NCBI GenBank assembly: GCA_036345935.2
Contig: JADWOT020000001.1
Span: 1,674,001 to 1,738,000, forward strand
DNA length: 64,000 bases
Direction of reading: 5' to 3'
Origin: Taenia hydatigena
Taxonomy: Eukaryota; Platyhelminthes; Cestoda; Cyclophyllidea; Taeniidae
Below, piece after piece: positions 1 through 11,660 of the stretch. The position numbers and the translations under genes were made by a program. The notes under the pieces were generated by a model, which saw nothing but the letters and a program-made list of their open reading frames with translations, ran no database searches and was not told the DNA's origin. Each line of letters begins with the position of its first letter. Positions within the stretch are counted from its first letter, which is position 1.

Positions 1-2094
1 GTCGTCGCAAACCACGACTCATCATTGCTAAAGTCAGATACACCAGCAGTAGACCCAGGAGTAAAGCTAATTAAATCACCGTAAGCGTGACAGGAACATC
101 CGTTGTGCTATCGTTCTATCCCAGATTAGACTACTCGCTCACAAACTCGTCCTCTGAGGAGCGCATCTGCATTTAGATGGCCGTACGAACCAAATAGTTC
201 AACCAAACTGACACACGCCGCGGTGTATTGGTGGAGGAATTCACTGCTTGTGGAGCCGACATTTTGAGGAGGTGGACTGGTCAGAGGAGTGGCATGACAT
301 CAAGAGGCGAAAACTGCTTGTGAAGCAAATACGACACTCACAGTGAATGATTAAGGGGTGGTTAAGCCATCCACTCATTTTCTTCATCTCAATCTCTCCC
401 TCCTTCTTTTCTCTTTCCTATCATTCCTTTATTTCATTCCATCAGGCATACATCTTACTGCCACACACCTATCCACCAGTTTATTCCCTCATTCCTCCCT
501 CCCAGCCAAATGCCTTCCATTCAGTCCCCACTCAAAGAATCATAACTGTGTCCCTCTTCTGCATTTACTATCCATTTCGCACTACTATCAATACATACGT
601 CAGAAACCTGCATCCAATCTTTCATCACTCACTGCAATCTTCTCTTACCATGGACTGGGGTTGTTCTTTCGCCCACGCAACTGCTGGCACAACGTGAATA
701 ACCTCTGTCGAGATAGGTAGATAGAAAGTGAAGAGTCTGCACCACGTCTGTGCTCCCTTCGTCGTGGCAAATGCTGCATGCGTTGAGAGTGAACATGCAG
801 GACAACGAGGAGAGGCGATTGATTCCTCATCATCGTTGACACTCTTGGCAATCCAAAAGTGTCTTGGCAATGGCACTGCAATCCAATCATGCAATACAAG
901 CGCACGTGTCCCTCCTCCACCCTGCCTCCTTTGTCACCCTCTTCGTCTTCCTCCACGACCTCCACGTGCACATGTACCACCGACCACTGAACCGCTCCGT
1001 CGTGCAAACACACTGCTAAGCGACGAGTACGACGATGGCAGCAAGATGGTGCATGCTCCTCACCTACCTACTTCTGATGAATCCTCTCGGCATTTCAGGT
1101 TATGTCCATCAGAAAAGGCTCTAATGTGATGGTGGGCGCAGCATTTGGACGAGTGTTGCACATCAGTCTGCATGTTGTGTGTGGATGGTGTGGACGGTGC
1201 AGTAGAGCTTAGCAGAGGGAAGACATGTGCTCAAGTAAATGGAGTCATGGAAGAAGTGGAGAAGGAGAGGAGGCATTGGAATGTTGAATGGAAGGAATGG
1301 TTAGATGAATGGGTGGATGGGTTAGTGGGTGGATGGAGGAATAGAAGGAGGGAACTTAGATGGATGTAGGGATGTAGGGACGGATGGAGGGATGATTGGA
1401 TAGAGGGATGGATGGACGGATGGATGGATGGACGGTTAAAGGCAAGTGATGCATGCGATCGATGGCTGGACGAAGCAATTCAAGGCGAATAAGCAATGCC
1501 CGATTTGGCAATTGTGGATGGATATGCTGTGGATATAATGTGCTGCAGACTTCATACCCTTGACTCGTCTGGCAAAAATGATACACATTATGCCATTGGT
1601 CACGTATGCGAAGGGAATGTTACCGATGGTTGGAAAAGATTGCTGTGCGTGGTGCAAGACTGGAGGAGAATGGCTGGTAAATGAATTGGAAGTAGGGCAA
1701 ATGTCGCCTCAAGGAGAGAAGTAACTGCACAACAGGTGATTCCATGATGAGAGGAGTGAATGGAAATCATTCCAGCTGCAGGTGAGAGGGAGAGGGGGAA
1801 GAGTAGAAGGAAGTGATTGGTGAGTTGATGCATGGAAATGGGTTGAAAGATAATTGAGATGGAATGCTGGTTTGGTTGAGGAGGAAAGGAAGGGAGGCAG
1901 GTAGGAAGAGATTGCAAGGAAGGCGAATTGATGGGCGTATGGTGGGATGGTGGAAGGATAGGGAAGGGGATGGAAGTGGGAATGGAGGAATGAATGGATG
2001 GAGACGATAGAGACTGAAGAGTTGGCTTGATGAGTGGACATGTGGGTGAATGGGTGCCACCTGCAAGACTTTTTGACACTGTGAAGGGAGACAG
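1..2094 (+). repeat. Repeat unit U, copy 1
   Basis: No gene is supported here. The stretch matches, block by block, the order seen at about 39.7-41.9 kb (same strand), 28.6-26.1 kb (opposite strand) and 59.0-56.0 kb (opposite strand). First comes a segment with the motif CACAAGCAG near 250, then one with GCCCACGCAACTGCTGGCAC near 670, then one with CACGTGCACATG near 965, then a GATG-rich section from about 1145. The Ser/Pro-rich open frames in it (for example 347-720 and 1600-2160) follow from C/T- or G/A-rich composition. The same order in several places shows a dispersed 2-3 kb unit. Function is unknown and no transposase or reverse transcriptase is visible. Confidence 0.7.
1366..1440. repeat. 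GATG/GGAT simple repeat
   Basis: Imperfect run of GGATG and GGAC tetra/pentamers inside the GATG-rich part of repeat unit U. The reverse-complement equivalent (CATCC runs) recurs near 8040-8080, 26.2-26.7 kb and 56.3 kb. Confidence 0.8.
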
Positions 2095-2700
2095 TTAGAC
2101 ATGGCCACCAACAACTGCTGTTTCATCGTGCTGTGCGCACACATCACATAGTCTGGGTGCACACGATCACACTAAGCCCACGCACACGTACAAGCACACG
2201 CACGAGTCCACGTTGGCTTCGCAGGTGCTCACCCACTCACCTCTCTGCTTTCACAACTGTCTCTATCACTACTCATTCCACTTCTTAATTCGTTTTCCGA
2301 TTTAATTTGAATGTAGATGTAGTTGGCGACTTGAGGTCTGCCTTCATCACTGATTTCCAACAGGGGAAATTTCTAAGCGATAATTTGAGCGACCCTTGGT
2401 GGGTTATTCATTTGGTGTTGGTTTTTTGCCCTCTCATTGTGCACGCGTATCGCGACTCCTTCCGAAAATCTTCCATTACTGCGTTTCGTGATTAATGAAA
2501 TGTGATACGATTTCGGTTTTGGCAAAGTCGTCGAACAAGCAAATTGCAAGATCTTCTGGCAAAGGAACTTTGATGGATGCATTGCACTCACTGGTCATTG
2601 ATGTGGTAAGAAATTTTTGCTTACTAGAGATTAGCACGGTGCCAAGCACATACCGTAAATTGAAGGTTTGGCTTTTAAATACAGAAATGCTTGCGTAGTT
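2095..2700 (+). repeat. Dispersed repeat R1, copy 1
   Basis: R1 is recognised by ordered landmarks: a start near ACACATCACATAGTCT, then GAGTCCACGTTGGCTTC, then CTGCTTTCAC...CTGTC, then AATTTG...TGTAGTTGG, GACTTGAGGTCTGC and ATCACTGATT, then GCGACYCKTGGTG. The same series is read at 10.95, 15.77, 23.2, 52.9, 60.3 and 62.8 kb on this strand, and at 5.4, 18.9, 25.8, 44.2 and 50.4 kb on the other. It has no coding content. Its position upstream of pseudogene A repeats the arrangement at genes C, E and F. Confidence 0.75.
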
Positions 2701-3177
2701 CAGCAGACAAAAAGAAGCACCTGCTTACTGCACTACGATGCGCCGCCTTCTCATTCGCACTTTTCTATGCGTGGGCAAAGTGGTGTTAAAGGAGCAGAAA
2801 AATGTATCATTTGACAATCTATTTTACTGCTGGTAAATACATGCACAAATTCTAGCGACTGGGACCGTCAGTTACACATGGATTTGCATTGCATTAGTTT
2901 GTTCACAATATCTTGGCTCACCCAAAGTGGAAACAAATTGCCAAAAGATTTAAGGGTGAAGACTATTTGGCTCCAGCAGGCGTCTACACCAGAAAACCTC
3001 CACACAATGCCTCAAAGGACCCCATGCCATGTGTGATTCCACGGTGTGCGTGTGAAAGCGTCATTAGCTCCGTAGGTCAGGAGTAGACCATTCCAGTGGC
3101 TTGCATCTCCTTAACGCATGCTTATAAGCACACTTATGTGGGTTTCGCACACGATTTCCGTTTTTTTTCTGGAGGAA
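2701..3177 (+). other. Upstream flank of FnIII pseudogene A
   Basis: The first part weakly matches the flank that follows R1 at 23.7-23.9 kb. From about 2990 it resembles the promoter side of genes B, C and D: a GGTTCCAC-like motif, CGTAGGTCAG near 3072, a CCATT(C/G)G element and CTTATAAGCAC near 3120, where the intact genes have CTTATAAACAC. The TATA-like sequence is therefore altered. No other gene is seen. Confidence 0.6.
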
Positions 3178-4433
3178 AGTTGTCTTTTACTCTGCTTCAT
3201 ACTGCTGGCAACCTCATTCCTGTATGGCGATTTCGCACTGGCAGCAGGTAAGACACCTTCACATTCTTTGCTTTCACCGACAAAAGGATATAAGCATTTG
3301 GCAAATGCCTGTAAGCGTGTTAATTGGTAATCATAGCAATCCGGCAGGCATAACAAGTGTTTCTCAATGGAAAAATTGCTTAGGTGTGCTAAAATTACTT
3401 ATCTGCTGCAGCCTGTTTGCACTGCGTCATACCACTTCACATTCCATCTTGACACAGTCAAATAGACTTGGTGCCACCGGGTAGACTTCCTCGTTTCCTT
3501 GCACGGCCTCATACATCCTGGCACTTTACTCAATCCGCCAAGAATTAAAGTGACACACGCAATTCTATCAAATCACTTCTTTCTCCTTTCATGTATTCAC
3601 TTTGAAGCTTGAGCATTTTGCCCCTTTCTCACTTCATATGGCGACAGCAGGGCAAATGAAACTTAATCATCCTCTTAACGCTAATGCAGAAATATTTCTG
3701 CGTTTCCATTTTTGCTGACCCTAGGGCTCCGCAGAACGTTACACTTGAAGCGATCGGTCCTTCCAAGGTGCACGTGAGTTGGAAACCACCATCTCGTGCC
3801 AACTGGCGTATCACTGGCTGTAGTGTTCCTTGGATTGTTGAAAATGATTTGATTTAGTGGTACATACCCAACCAATTATGAGAATTAAATCACCTCAAAT
3901 TGAAAGCCAAAGCAAAAAAACGATTCAAAAGACCTTGGACACAGATTATGCGGTAATAAAGTGCGCAAAAACTACACCAAGTGTGGAAGAATGTGAGTTC
4001 TTCATGCTCCATTTGTCGAAAGCCAAGCTATTGCTTGTATGTAATGATTCCGCAGCTTCATTCCTAATATCCTCTGCCATGGAGTCTGCCACAGGTATTG
4101 AGGTATATTACACCTCAAGAGGCTGTTAAGAATTTGGTGAATTGTATGAGCAAATGTATAGATTAAAACTGATTCGCTACTTTGAATCGAAGGGCAAAAA
4201 TAGCCAATAGCAACTGTTAGTTCCGGAACCACTTTTACAATCGCAATGAATAGCAGGCCTACCCAGTCATCTACACCCGCCACGACATAACTATCCGTGA
4301 CGAATCCTGCAACGGCCTCTTTAACAGATTCCTCCTCCACGCCCACAACCACCATCGCACCACCACTGGAGCTACCTGCGTTGCTTTGGCCACTGCAGTT
4401 ATACTAGCTTCTACGGCTCTAGTGCTTGCATGA
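3178..4433 (+). pseudogene. FnIII oncosphere-antigen-like pseudogene A
   Basis: Three-exon EG95-type gene that is broken at every step. The signal exon (3178-3247) keeps its 70 nt length and GT donor but has AGT where intact copies have ATG; an in-frame ATG at 3118 is the only alternative start. The FnIII exon begins at 3718, but its acceptor reads TG instead of AG. It encodes APQNVTLE...VSWKPP and then shifts frame and stops near 3855. The GTGAGT donor at 3993 is kept. The tail exon (from 4193) opens with an immediate TAG and has further stops, yet its final ALVLA-like stretch before TGA at 4431-4433 is still recognisable. Neighbouring repeats match those around gene C, so it is a decayed duplicate cassette. 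Confidence 0.85.
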
Positions 4434-5399
4434 TCTTTCTTGTAAGCCTTTGCAATTCACCAATTGTTTCATCTTGCCCAAGTGTTGCAGCTCAATGTTT
4501 GCGTTTGCAAAACAGGTTCCGTTACTCCGCAGAATGTCAATTCGACAACAATCTCTCATCTGTACAGCAACTGTAGTAAACTGCTGTTGAGTAACAAAAA
4601 AATTCACCACGTTCTTCTCAATACTCATCGATGCTCAAACGGATTTCATCTTGTTGCGCATGCCTGACAAAAGACTGTGCAAATGAACAACTTGGTTAGT
4701 GAGTTGTCGCGTATGGTAAAGAAGGAGTTAAAAGACTGAACTACAATTCTGGGGCCACCCTTGAATCCAGAGAGAGACCTTGTTGTCTGAAGCGGCAGAA
4801 GCTTTCGTCTGCATGGCTTCTGGTGGTCGTCCGCTCCTAGTTGGCAGGCCAATTCGTTAACAGCGTATCAATTGCAGCAACAGGCACTCCAAGCTAAATG
4901 TCAATCAGTCACTAGTAAGTACTCAAGCCCAATATCCACTAGCCTACATCTTGGTTCACACAAGCACGCTGATCGGTTAGTTCACCCTTTCTGGTCTTCG
5001 AATCTGCTATTGATGAACCGGGAAGGACTGCCACCATTGGCGTCACTCACCCACAATGAAAACCAAGTCCGTTGATATTGCTTCCTTTATTCAGCCAGAT
5101 AAAATGCGCCCATTCTTTTGCCTTTTCTCAAACACTCTACGTTATATCGTTTCTTCCATTACCTTGTGAGGCCATAGCTCTGACTCAAGTCCCCAATCCC
5201 CATCGATAAAATCGAAAAAGGCATCCAAGCTTTTGGGCTCCACAATCTCTACTGATTACAATGCCTCATCCAATGAATCACTCCCATCATCGAAGGGTCT
5301 CGCGCTGTAATATTTGATTCAAAAAGGACTACGTTTTGATGGGACGCAATAGATAACGCCTAGTAAGATAACTCTTTGTTTAACTGTGTTCAATCTTTA
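4434..5399 (+). repeat. Downstream flank block shared with genes C and E
   Basis: No gene. The stretch matches 18058-18942 downstream of gene C and, in its first 550 bases, 55530-56010 downstream of pseudogene E. Shared landmarks are CTCCGCAGAATG near 4535, TTGGTTAGTGAG near 4691, TTGAATCCAGAG near 4762 and CTGCTATTGATGAAC near 5005. This shows that the duplicated unit includes about 1 kb beyond the coding exons. The AATAAA found after gene C has decayed here. Confidence 0.7.
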
Positions 5400-5880
5400 G
5401 ATGCTGCGCCTTCGCTTCGCGACATGGTCTTGGCATCATGCTACTTGTTCATCGAAATCACTTTACCTTCTTACGACATCAACACGCCCTAATCGCACTA
5501 CCTTCACCAGCCTTTTTTGAGAAGGCGTCACAATTTGCTTGTTCGATGACAGTGCTAAAAATCAACGCCGAATGCATTGTGCATCACGACTCGTTAAAAT
5601 GAGAAGTCGGCAATTTCACCTGATGTAATTCAGTGATGAATGCAGACGTAAAGTTGCCAACTGCATCTACTTCTACGTTAAATTGAAAGAGAAACTAAAG
5701 AGTGCAATCAAGTAGATGCGAAATGATAGAGGCTATTTTTAAAGCATAGAGGTCATTGGGTGAACGTGTGAGAAGTCAACGTACACGTTTGGATGAACAT
5801 GTGCTTAGTGTGAGTGTGTGTACATGGACTCTGTGATGTGTGCACGCAGCATGATGAAATAGCAGTTGTTGGCATGCTTG
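5400..5880 (-). repeat. Dispersed repeat R1, copy 2
   Basis: Reverse-complement R1: AATCAGTGATGAATGC-type and CAACTGCATCTAC motifs near 5630-5675, and the ACGTGTGAGAAG series near 5765. It follows the downstream flank of pseudogene A, just as the reverse R1 at 18.94-19.66 kb follows gene C. Confidence 0.7.
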
Positions 5881-6304
5881 AATGCTTCCCTCTTTGCGCG
5901 CCAGAAGGCATGGATTTAGTATTCATCCACTTACAAATTCACTCATTAATCTACCTCCTTATTCCTCACAATCTTTATCTATTTGTTCGTCCGTCATCCC
6001 TTTCATCCTCTAACCCATCGATCAACCATTACACCATGTGTCCATCAGTCCACCTTCATTCGCGATCTATCTCTCCCCGCCTTCCTGTGTTTTGCCTCCC
6101 ATCCATATAGTATTCCATCTAACTTACCACTTATCCCATTTACATACATCCATACATTTACTTCTTCTTCTCCTCTTTCTCCATTTGTGTGCAGTTCATT
6201 CCTTTTTTCATTCGCCACTTCGTCTAGGATCTAGTGTAAACTGCCAGTCATTTTCGTCCAGTCATTTGCCACCCACAGCAATATTCTCTCACCATTGGTC
6301 ACCA
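5881..6304 (+). repeat. Unit U fragment, CATCC-rich section
   Basis: C/T-rich sequence beginning with the GGCATGGATTT motif that opens this section in other copies (19.68, 26.1 and 56.05 kb). It runs through CATTCNCCACTTCGTC-like sequence and ends with CACCCACAGCAATATTCTCT. Overlapping open frames here are compositional. Confidence 0.65.
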
Positions 6305-7060
6305 TTGGCCAATCCAGTTGGAAAATGAAGTCTGTATTATCCCAACTTCACAGTGTATCCACTTCGTTTAATCCCACTCAGTAAGGCCGTTAGCTGTGGA
6401 AATTCTTCTCCTTCTCATTACCCTCCATTGATGATGCATCGAGGTGATGGCCATCGTTCGCCATATCGTCTGCGAATTAATCCAACCGATCGGAATAGGC
6501 CCTGTGCCATCTATCAAATGTGGAATGAAGTGCAAACAAAGTTAGTTAAGGCAATTAAGCACGGTGTTAGTCTGTCTACACAATGGTGGGTGTAATGAAC
6601 AGTTAAGCAATTAATTGGTGGAATAAGGGCCTAGAAAAGGCTGCGATTGCTGTACAGACATTGTTTCTCATCTGCAATACCTAGTCCCGTTGATTTTTCG
6701 CTGTACAGTACTACAAGTGATTGGTCCGAATTGCTCAAGTAGTGTGTTTAGTAGTTTGCTATTCTAGTGACGAGGGATTTTGATTAATGAGGCCTAATTT
6801 GTTGATAACAGTCAGGAATCTACCGAACCCTTTGCTATCCTTCGTCGTCTCCTTCTAGCTAAGGAAGTTGCGGACTCTGACTTCGTTCGATGAAAGGCAG
6901 TTATTACTGTTACCCTCGCCATAATCATCAACATCATCAATTGATGGAACATTCGAATGGTGAGTAAATGCGTCTTGATGATGACGACGTACTCCAGCCT
7001 TCCATGTGCTATGCAAATGCGAGGGAGACGTGTGGAAAATGAGAAGGAGATCCACTAGAT
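6305..7060. repeat. Inverted repeat IR-1, left arm
   Basis: The reverse complement of this arm is found at 12180-13245. Pairing is clear and tight for 6320-6553 with 13017-13240, for example GGAAATTCTT at 6398 against AAGAATTTCC at 13141. It continues with lower identity to the GCGAGGGAGACGTGTGG / CACACCTCCCTCGCAT pair at 7018-7035 and 12188-12203. Relative to the right arm, the left arm carries about 62 extra bases near 6553-6617. A further diverged copy of part of it lies at 52.5-52.87 kb. Confidence 0.8.
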
Positions 7061-7199
7061 AGCCAAATCAAATATTCCTTTCGCAGACTGCAACTATGGC
7101 CTTGAAAATTAGTCGAGGGTGATTTGGAGTCCTAAACGCCAGAATACGCCCTGTTAACAATTCGTTGGCATGAAGGAGTTAAAATATGTAGTGTAGCGA
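7061..7199 (+). other. Relic of FnIII-gene intron 2
   Basis: Contains GCCAGAATACGCC, AACAATTCGTTG and GGAGTTAAAATATGTAG, which match the end of intron 2 in gene C (17690-17757). It leads directly into the orphan tail exon. Confidence 0.55.
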
Positions 7200-7475
7200 A
7201 TTCGTTGGTTTGAACTGAATAGGAAAGTTTTTTTGACCAGAGCCCCAAGTCTCGTAAAGACTCTCACAATCACAAAGAATAGCAGATCGACTCACACTTC
7301 TGCGATTCCCACGACGAGGCCATCTGCATTGAATCCTGCAACGACCACTAAAATAGGACCCTCCACAATGCCCACAACCGTCGCTAGTGATGGATCTACC
7401 TCTTCTGCATTAGCCACCGCAGTCCTGCTGCCTTCTATGGCTTTGGTGCTTGCATTTATCCCTCCACTCATCTAA
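7200..7475 (+). pseudogene. Orphan tail exon of the FnIII antigen family
   Basis: This is an isolated copy of the third exon only. The open frame carries the CTCTCACAATCACAAAGAATAG start motif of the gene C tail, a Thr/Ser/Pro-rich stretch and the closing SDGSTSSALATAVLL...MALVLA hydrophobic GPI-type signal. The stop codon found at this point in C (GCA TAA) is replaced by TTT, so the frame runs a few codons further into the following repeat and ends at 7475. No FnIII or signal exon lies upstream; only intron 2 remains. It is a truncated duplicate rather than a functional gene. Confidence 0.8.
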
Positions 7476-8250
7476 ACATCCCCATCCACCTATTGCCATT
7501 TCTCTTTCCAGTCTCTTCTCTATTTTCCACCATTTCAGCACACGTCCATCGGTCCGCCATCTCACGCGACCCCTTCCTCCTCGACTCCACTTATTTTATC
7601 CCAACAACCCATCCTATTTCATTTAACGTATCCTTCATTCCATTTCCATGCATCGAGCCACAAGTTGCTTCCTTCTCCTCTTCCCGCATTCAAATGATTA
7701 CCATCTATTCATCCCATAATGGAAGCATTTGTTGTGCAGTCATTATCCTATGACACGCTTCATTTCGCCTCACATTCTATTCACTTGCCAGTAATTTCCC
7801 ACCAGTCTTCCACCACTCAAGTCAATCTTTTCCCACAATCAGTAACACTCCCATTTCACATGCAGCTATTGACACAATGTGACTCACTATTGCCAAGTCA
7901 GTTTGAAACTGAAGTTGGCATCACATTTTGTCCACAAGATATTCATCCATAATCCCACAACCAAACATTATACATTCGCCTTGAATACCAGTCCACATTA
8001 ATTTTGCACACCTCAAAGCAGTCATCGATCGCTTGCATGTCCTGGCTACATCCATCCATCCATCCACCCATGCATCCTCTTCTTATTCATCTTTCAAATC
8101 ATCCATGCACTCGCTAACCCATCCACACTTTTATCCATCCCTAATCCCCATTTGCCACTGAATTGCCTCCCATTCACCACTTTTCACTGCCACTATTCAC
8201 TTTAACACATGCATTCCTTCTGCTAAGCTATGCCGCACCGTGCGGTACGT
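7463..8250 (+). repeat. Unit U fragment, CATCC-rich section
   Basis: Begins exactly where the orphan tail exon ends. It holds CCATCATTTCAGCACACGTCC, a CATCCATCC run at about 8040-8080 and GCTAAGCTATGCCGCACCGT near 8223. The same order is seen at 19.75-20.42 kb and 56.3-56.5 kb. No gene. Confidence 0.65.
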
Positions 8251-9500
8251 GGACGGATGTGCAGTAATCGACGACATGCTGCACTCACCATTAGGCAGGA
8301 CCCGTTTTATGGTAGGCAATAGTTTGAAATGCCGGTGGGACTTATTAAAAGTTGAATAGTAAAGAATGTGCGCCTTCTTGCTGATGTAGTCGTTTCCGCC
8401 GCTTAGCAGTATATTTCAAACGACAGAGCTTTCAAGTAGGCGTAAACACATGAGCATTTTTAAACCCATCCATCTGTTCAACATTTGGGGGTCCATTGCT
8501 ATTCACGCAACTCTACACTGCGCAGTTGCCCTCTGTCCAAACAATCACTCCTTTCGTATCCCTCCAATCGTCCCATATTCATTCAATCATCCATGCACTT
8601 ATGCGCATTCCGGTCTCCCATCTCTTCACTTACATATCCATGGATCCACTCAACCACCCTTAATACCCTCGTCATTCGAATGTTTTTGCCTTACCACCGG
8701 CTTATCTTCTAGTACTCGCAATCGCAATGGCAAAACTTTTGGCAACTAATCAGGGGATGCGCTACATTAGGTCAAACGCTACGACCACTCTTGGTCAAGG
8801 CGATTTTGCTAGCCTAAAATGCAGAGAATTGTAAGATGCATTTAAATATTTCTATTTAAGAGCCTCTTTTGTGTAACCATTACCTTGTGCGCAGGTTCTC
8901 CTTTCGCTACGTCTTGCTGCACTGCCTAATGTATCAACTAACAGCATGTCGCCAGATGCACACCAGTAGGTAAGAATCAACGCCCACCGTCAGTCAAGGC
9001 TCTTCTACCGATAGACAATGCACGAAAAGGTGAAGCGAACTAATCAAAAGCAGGTAAATGAAGGGTATGCACCATCCTGCTGCTGTGCCTCTCATCCCAT
9101 CAGCAGTTAGTGGAAACGCCAGACCAGTGGGGAGTGGAGGAAGGACATATGTAAGTGGACAACATGAAGCACAATGAAGAGGGTTGAAAAGGAGTCGAGA
9201 AAGAGGAGGAACACCTCCACCTGGAAGATGTGGAGGACGGTGATGAGTGGCATAGACACATGCACATAGAAGACATTGATTAATCATCTTGCCTCTCCAC
9301 ACTGAGCTCCCCTTTTGCGCCTGCATTATTTTTGACTTTCTTGTTCGTCTTGACATAGAGTATCCTTCCAGTATATAAGGAACTCGTCGAATCGGCTTTT
9401 GCTTTATCACATCTGCTCTGACTGATTTCGCTTGCGGTACCTCTGCGATCTCCACTCGTGCGTTCATGCGGTGCACATGGTTGTTCGTCATGATGATGCT
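8251..9500 (+). repeat. Rearranged unit U fragments
   Basis: A mosaic of unit U pieces: GCTTAGCAGT near 8401, a short CATCC section 8520-8670, AAAAGCAGGTAAATGAAGGG with CACCATCCTGCTGC near 9047-9085 (as at 20.51 and 56.61 kb), and a CATGTG...GAAG...GGAGG stretch at 9150-9260. The open frames 8994-9510 on the minus strand overlap these pieces and are not supported as a gene. Confidence 0.5.
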
Positions 9501-10539
9501 CTGATGACACCTAAAGAGATGGTGAAATGGTTAAAATGTGTGGATGCACAAAGAAATGGATGTGTGGGCGGATATTTGGACAATCACGACTCTTCTTTAG
9601 CTGGTTCTATAACACAGCATAATATGCACGAGGAAGGGAAAAGACGTGGTTTCCTACTCAACTTCCTTTTGGGTAGAATGATTATGCCTGGAACCGGTGG
9701 CATACTCACCCACCCACTCACTCACCCATTCATTTATCCACTCAACCACTTAATACCTTGGCAAACGTTTACCTTTGAACTTCTAACATTGGTGGGCATT
9801 GGACGAGGGTGGACAGAACTCATGAGCAGTTCCTGTGGCCCATTTGCGGCAACTAAAGATCTTTAGAGTGTGGAAGCAGAGACCATGCCCATTATCTAAT
9901 GTCCTACCATGAGTATGCCGAACATCATTACTGTGCGGCAGACGCGATGGATGTGATCTCACGGACTAGACATTCCAGGCTACGGCAGCGAATGAGTATG
10001 ACACTAAGAGGTAAACGTGTCCATTGAAGTCAGTGGTATTGACCAATGAAGTGCGCATGACGCAGTGCCAAAGAAGCCGCAGTTCGATGGAAAACATTTC
10101 AATCAGGAAAGTTGCGGGGCAAAGAGAAGAGCAAAGAAGTAGTGTAAGTCCATGGGGTGGCTGAGGGTATGTGGGAGCAAAATTCCCTGAAATGTTTACT
10201 GTTGAATGAGAGGAAGTGTGCAATTTTGACTCTCACAACCACAGAACGCCGGGTTCGTAGGCTACTTCATCCGGAACAGCTCTCATATTAACAAGTAATT
10301 GTAAAAATGTTCATTGAAACCATCCATAATGCAGACAGATTAATATCGTACTATGATGCCTCGATCATTTGAATTATTTCTAGTCTATATGGCGAGCGAT
10401 AGTCATCACTTCGACGCATCATCATGGAGTGTGATGTAGAGGAGATGTATTTCTCACAACTTACGGCCTTACAGAGTGTAAATAAACGAAAAGGATATCC
10501 ACTGGAGGTAGGCTGATGCAGACAGCATTTATAAAAAGT
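9501..10539 (+). repeat. Block shared with 51.08-51.36 kb, plus unassigned sequence
   Basis: From about 9900 to 10150 the sequence matches 51095-51300 on the same strand. Shared landmarks are TATGCCGAACATC, TGTGATCTCACGGACTAGAC, CGTGTCCATT and TTGACCAATGAAGTGCGCAT. The end (10380-10510) matches IR-1 material: GGCGAGCGAT, CGCATCATCATGGAG and GGATATCCACTGG. I see nothing recognisable in 9501-9890; a 144 aa open frame there has no family signature. Confidence 0.5.
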
Positions 10540-10882
10540 TAGTCACGTTGTGCCAGTGTTTATGTAGGCGAAAGGACCGTGACCGATGGTGGGAGAGGAT
10601 TGCTGTGGGTGGCAAAAGACTTGACGAAAACGAGTGGCAAATGAATCGCATGTAAGACAAAATGGCGAGTAAAATAAGGAAAAATGCACACAAATGGACG
10701 AAGAGGCGAAGGACTTAATTGATGGCCTGATACAGGGGGAATGCGGTGAAAGATAGGTTAAATGGAATATTGAATGGATGGGAGACAAAAGAGAGGGAGG
10801 CAGGTGGGGACAGATGGACGCACGCTGTGATAAGAAAATGAAAGACAAGAAGAATGGATAAATGTAGACAGGGGTAAAGGTA
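10540..10882 (-). repeat. Unit U fragment, GATG-rich section
   Basis: G/A-rich block from GTGCCAGTGTTTATG...GGCGAAAGGACCGTG through GGTGGCAAAAGACTTGACG to GATGGGAGACAAAAG. It is the reverse of the section at 19.8-20.07 kb. No gene. Confidence 0.65.
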
Positions 10883-11660
10883 GCGCAAGGAGTGAAGATG
10901 TGAGTGGATGGGTGCCAAATCCATGTCTTCTTGGCACCGCGACGAGAGGCAGTCAAGCATGCCAACCAACTATTGCTATTTCACCATGCCACCTGCATGC
11001 AACACACGGCTCATGCATGCACGTCTACACCAAGCCAAAGCACACCCACCAGTCCACCTTGGCCTCTCACACGTTCACCTACTGACCTCTCTCTGCTTTC
11101 ACATCACTGTCCATCACGTCGCATCCACCTCATCTCACTTCTAATTTCTCTGCCAAATTAAGTTGCTTGCAGATGTAGCTGGTTATTTGAGGTCTGCCTT
11201 CACCACTCATTATGACGAGGCGAATTTGCTGACTTCTCATCATGGTGACTCGTGGTGGGTGATTTTAGTTGATGTCGGTTGTTAGCGCTGTCATCGAGCA
11301 AACCCATTGTGACGCCCTCCCAAACGAAGCTCCTGAACGTGGTGCACCCAGTGCGCATTGATGTGGGAAGGAGTTGACGTGATGTGGATGGACATGCTGT
11401 TCACTGCCGTGTGGAGGGTCTACGAAGTAATCAGCATGGTGCGAAGTCCATGTCGCGAATCCAAGACTTGTCCTCCAGAGGTCCAATGAACCACCTAGCA
11501 GATGGCCATCTTACTAAGCGACATCTTTCATTCCATCAAGACGTAATGTTTTGGGAATGAAATATTGCAGCGCGAGTCATTTCGGCGATGAAAGTGATTC
11601 GATAGGTATGGCAATGTGCTCAGTAGAGAACAGGGGGACTTAAAGCCTAGTAACAAAAGG
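10883..11660. repeat. Inverted repeat IR-2, left arm (contains R1 copy 3)
   Basis: The reverse complement of 18943-19720, nearly identical over about 775 bases. Paired positions sum to 30603: 10904 pairs with 19699 and 11265 with 19338. The open frames on both arms are mirror images with a few substitutions. Pairing ends at GTAACAAAAGG near 11660, where the arms diverge. Most of the arm is an R1 copy with its adjoining sequence. The arms enclose 7.3 kb that includes genes B and C. Confidence 0.9.

Noticed and set aside
1600..2162. Ser/Pro/His-rich frames up to 159 codons here, and similar ones near 6.0, 10.7, 22.9, 26.3 and 62.5 kb
   Set aside because: Three overlapping frames are open at once, which is the mark of CATCC/GATG composition rather than coding.
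3739..3760. Possible spliced-leader RNA (ATCGGTCCTT motif)
   Set aside because: The motif is part of the FnIII exon (Ile-Gly-Pro-Ser codons) in all family members and lacks an SL donor and Sm site.
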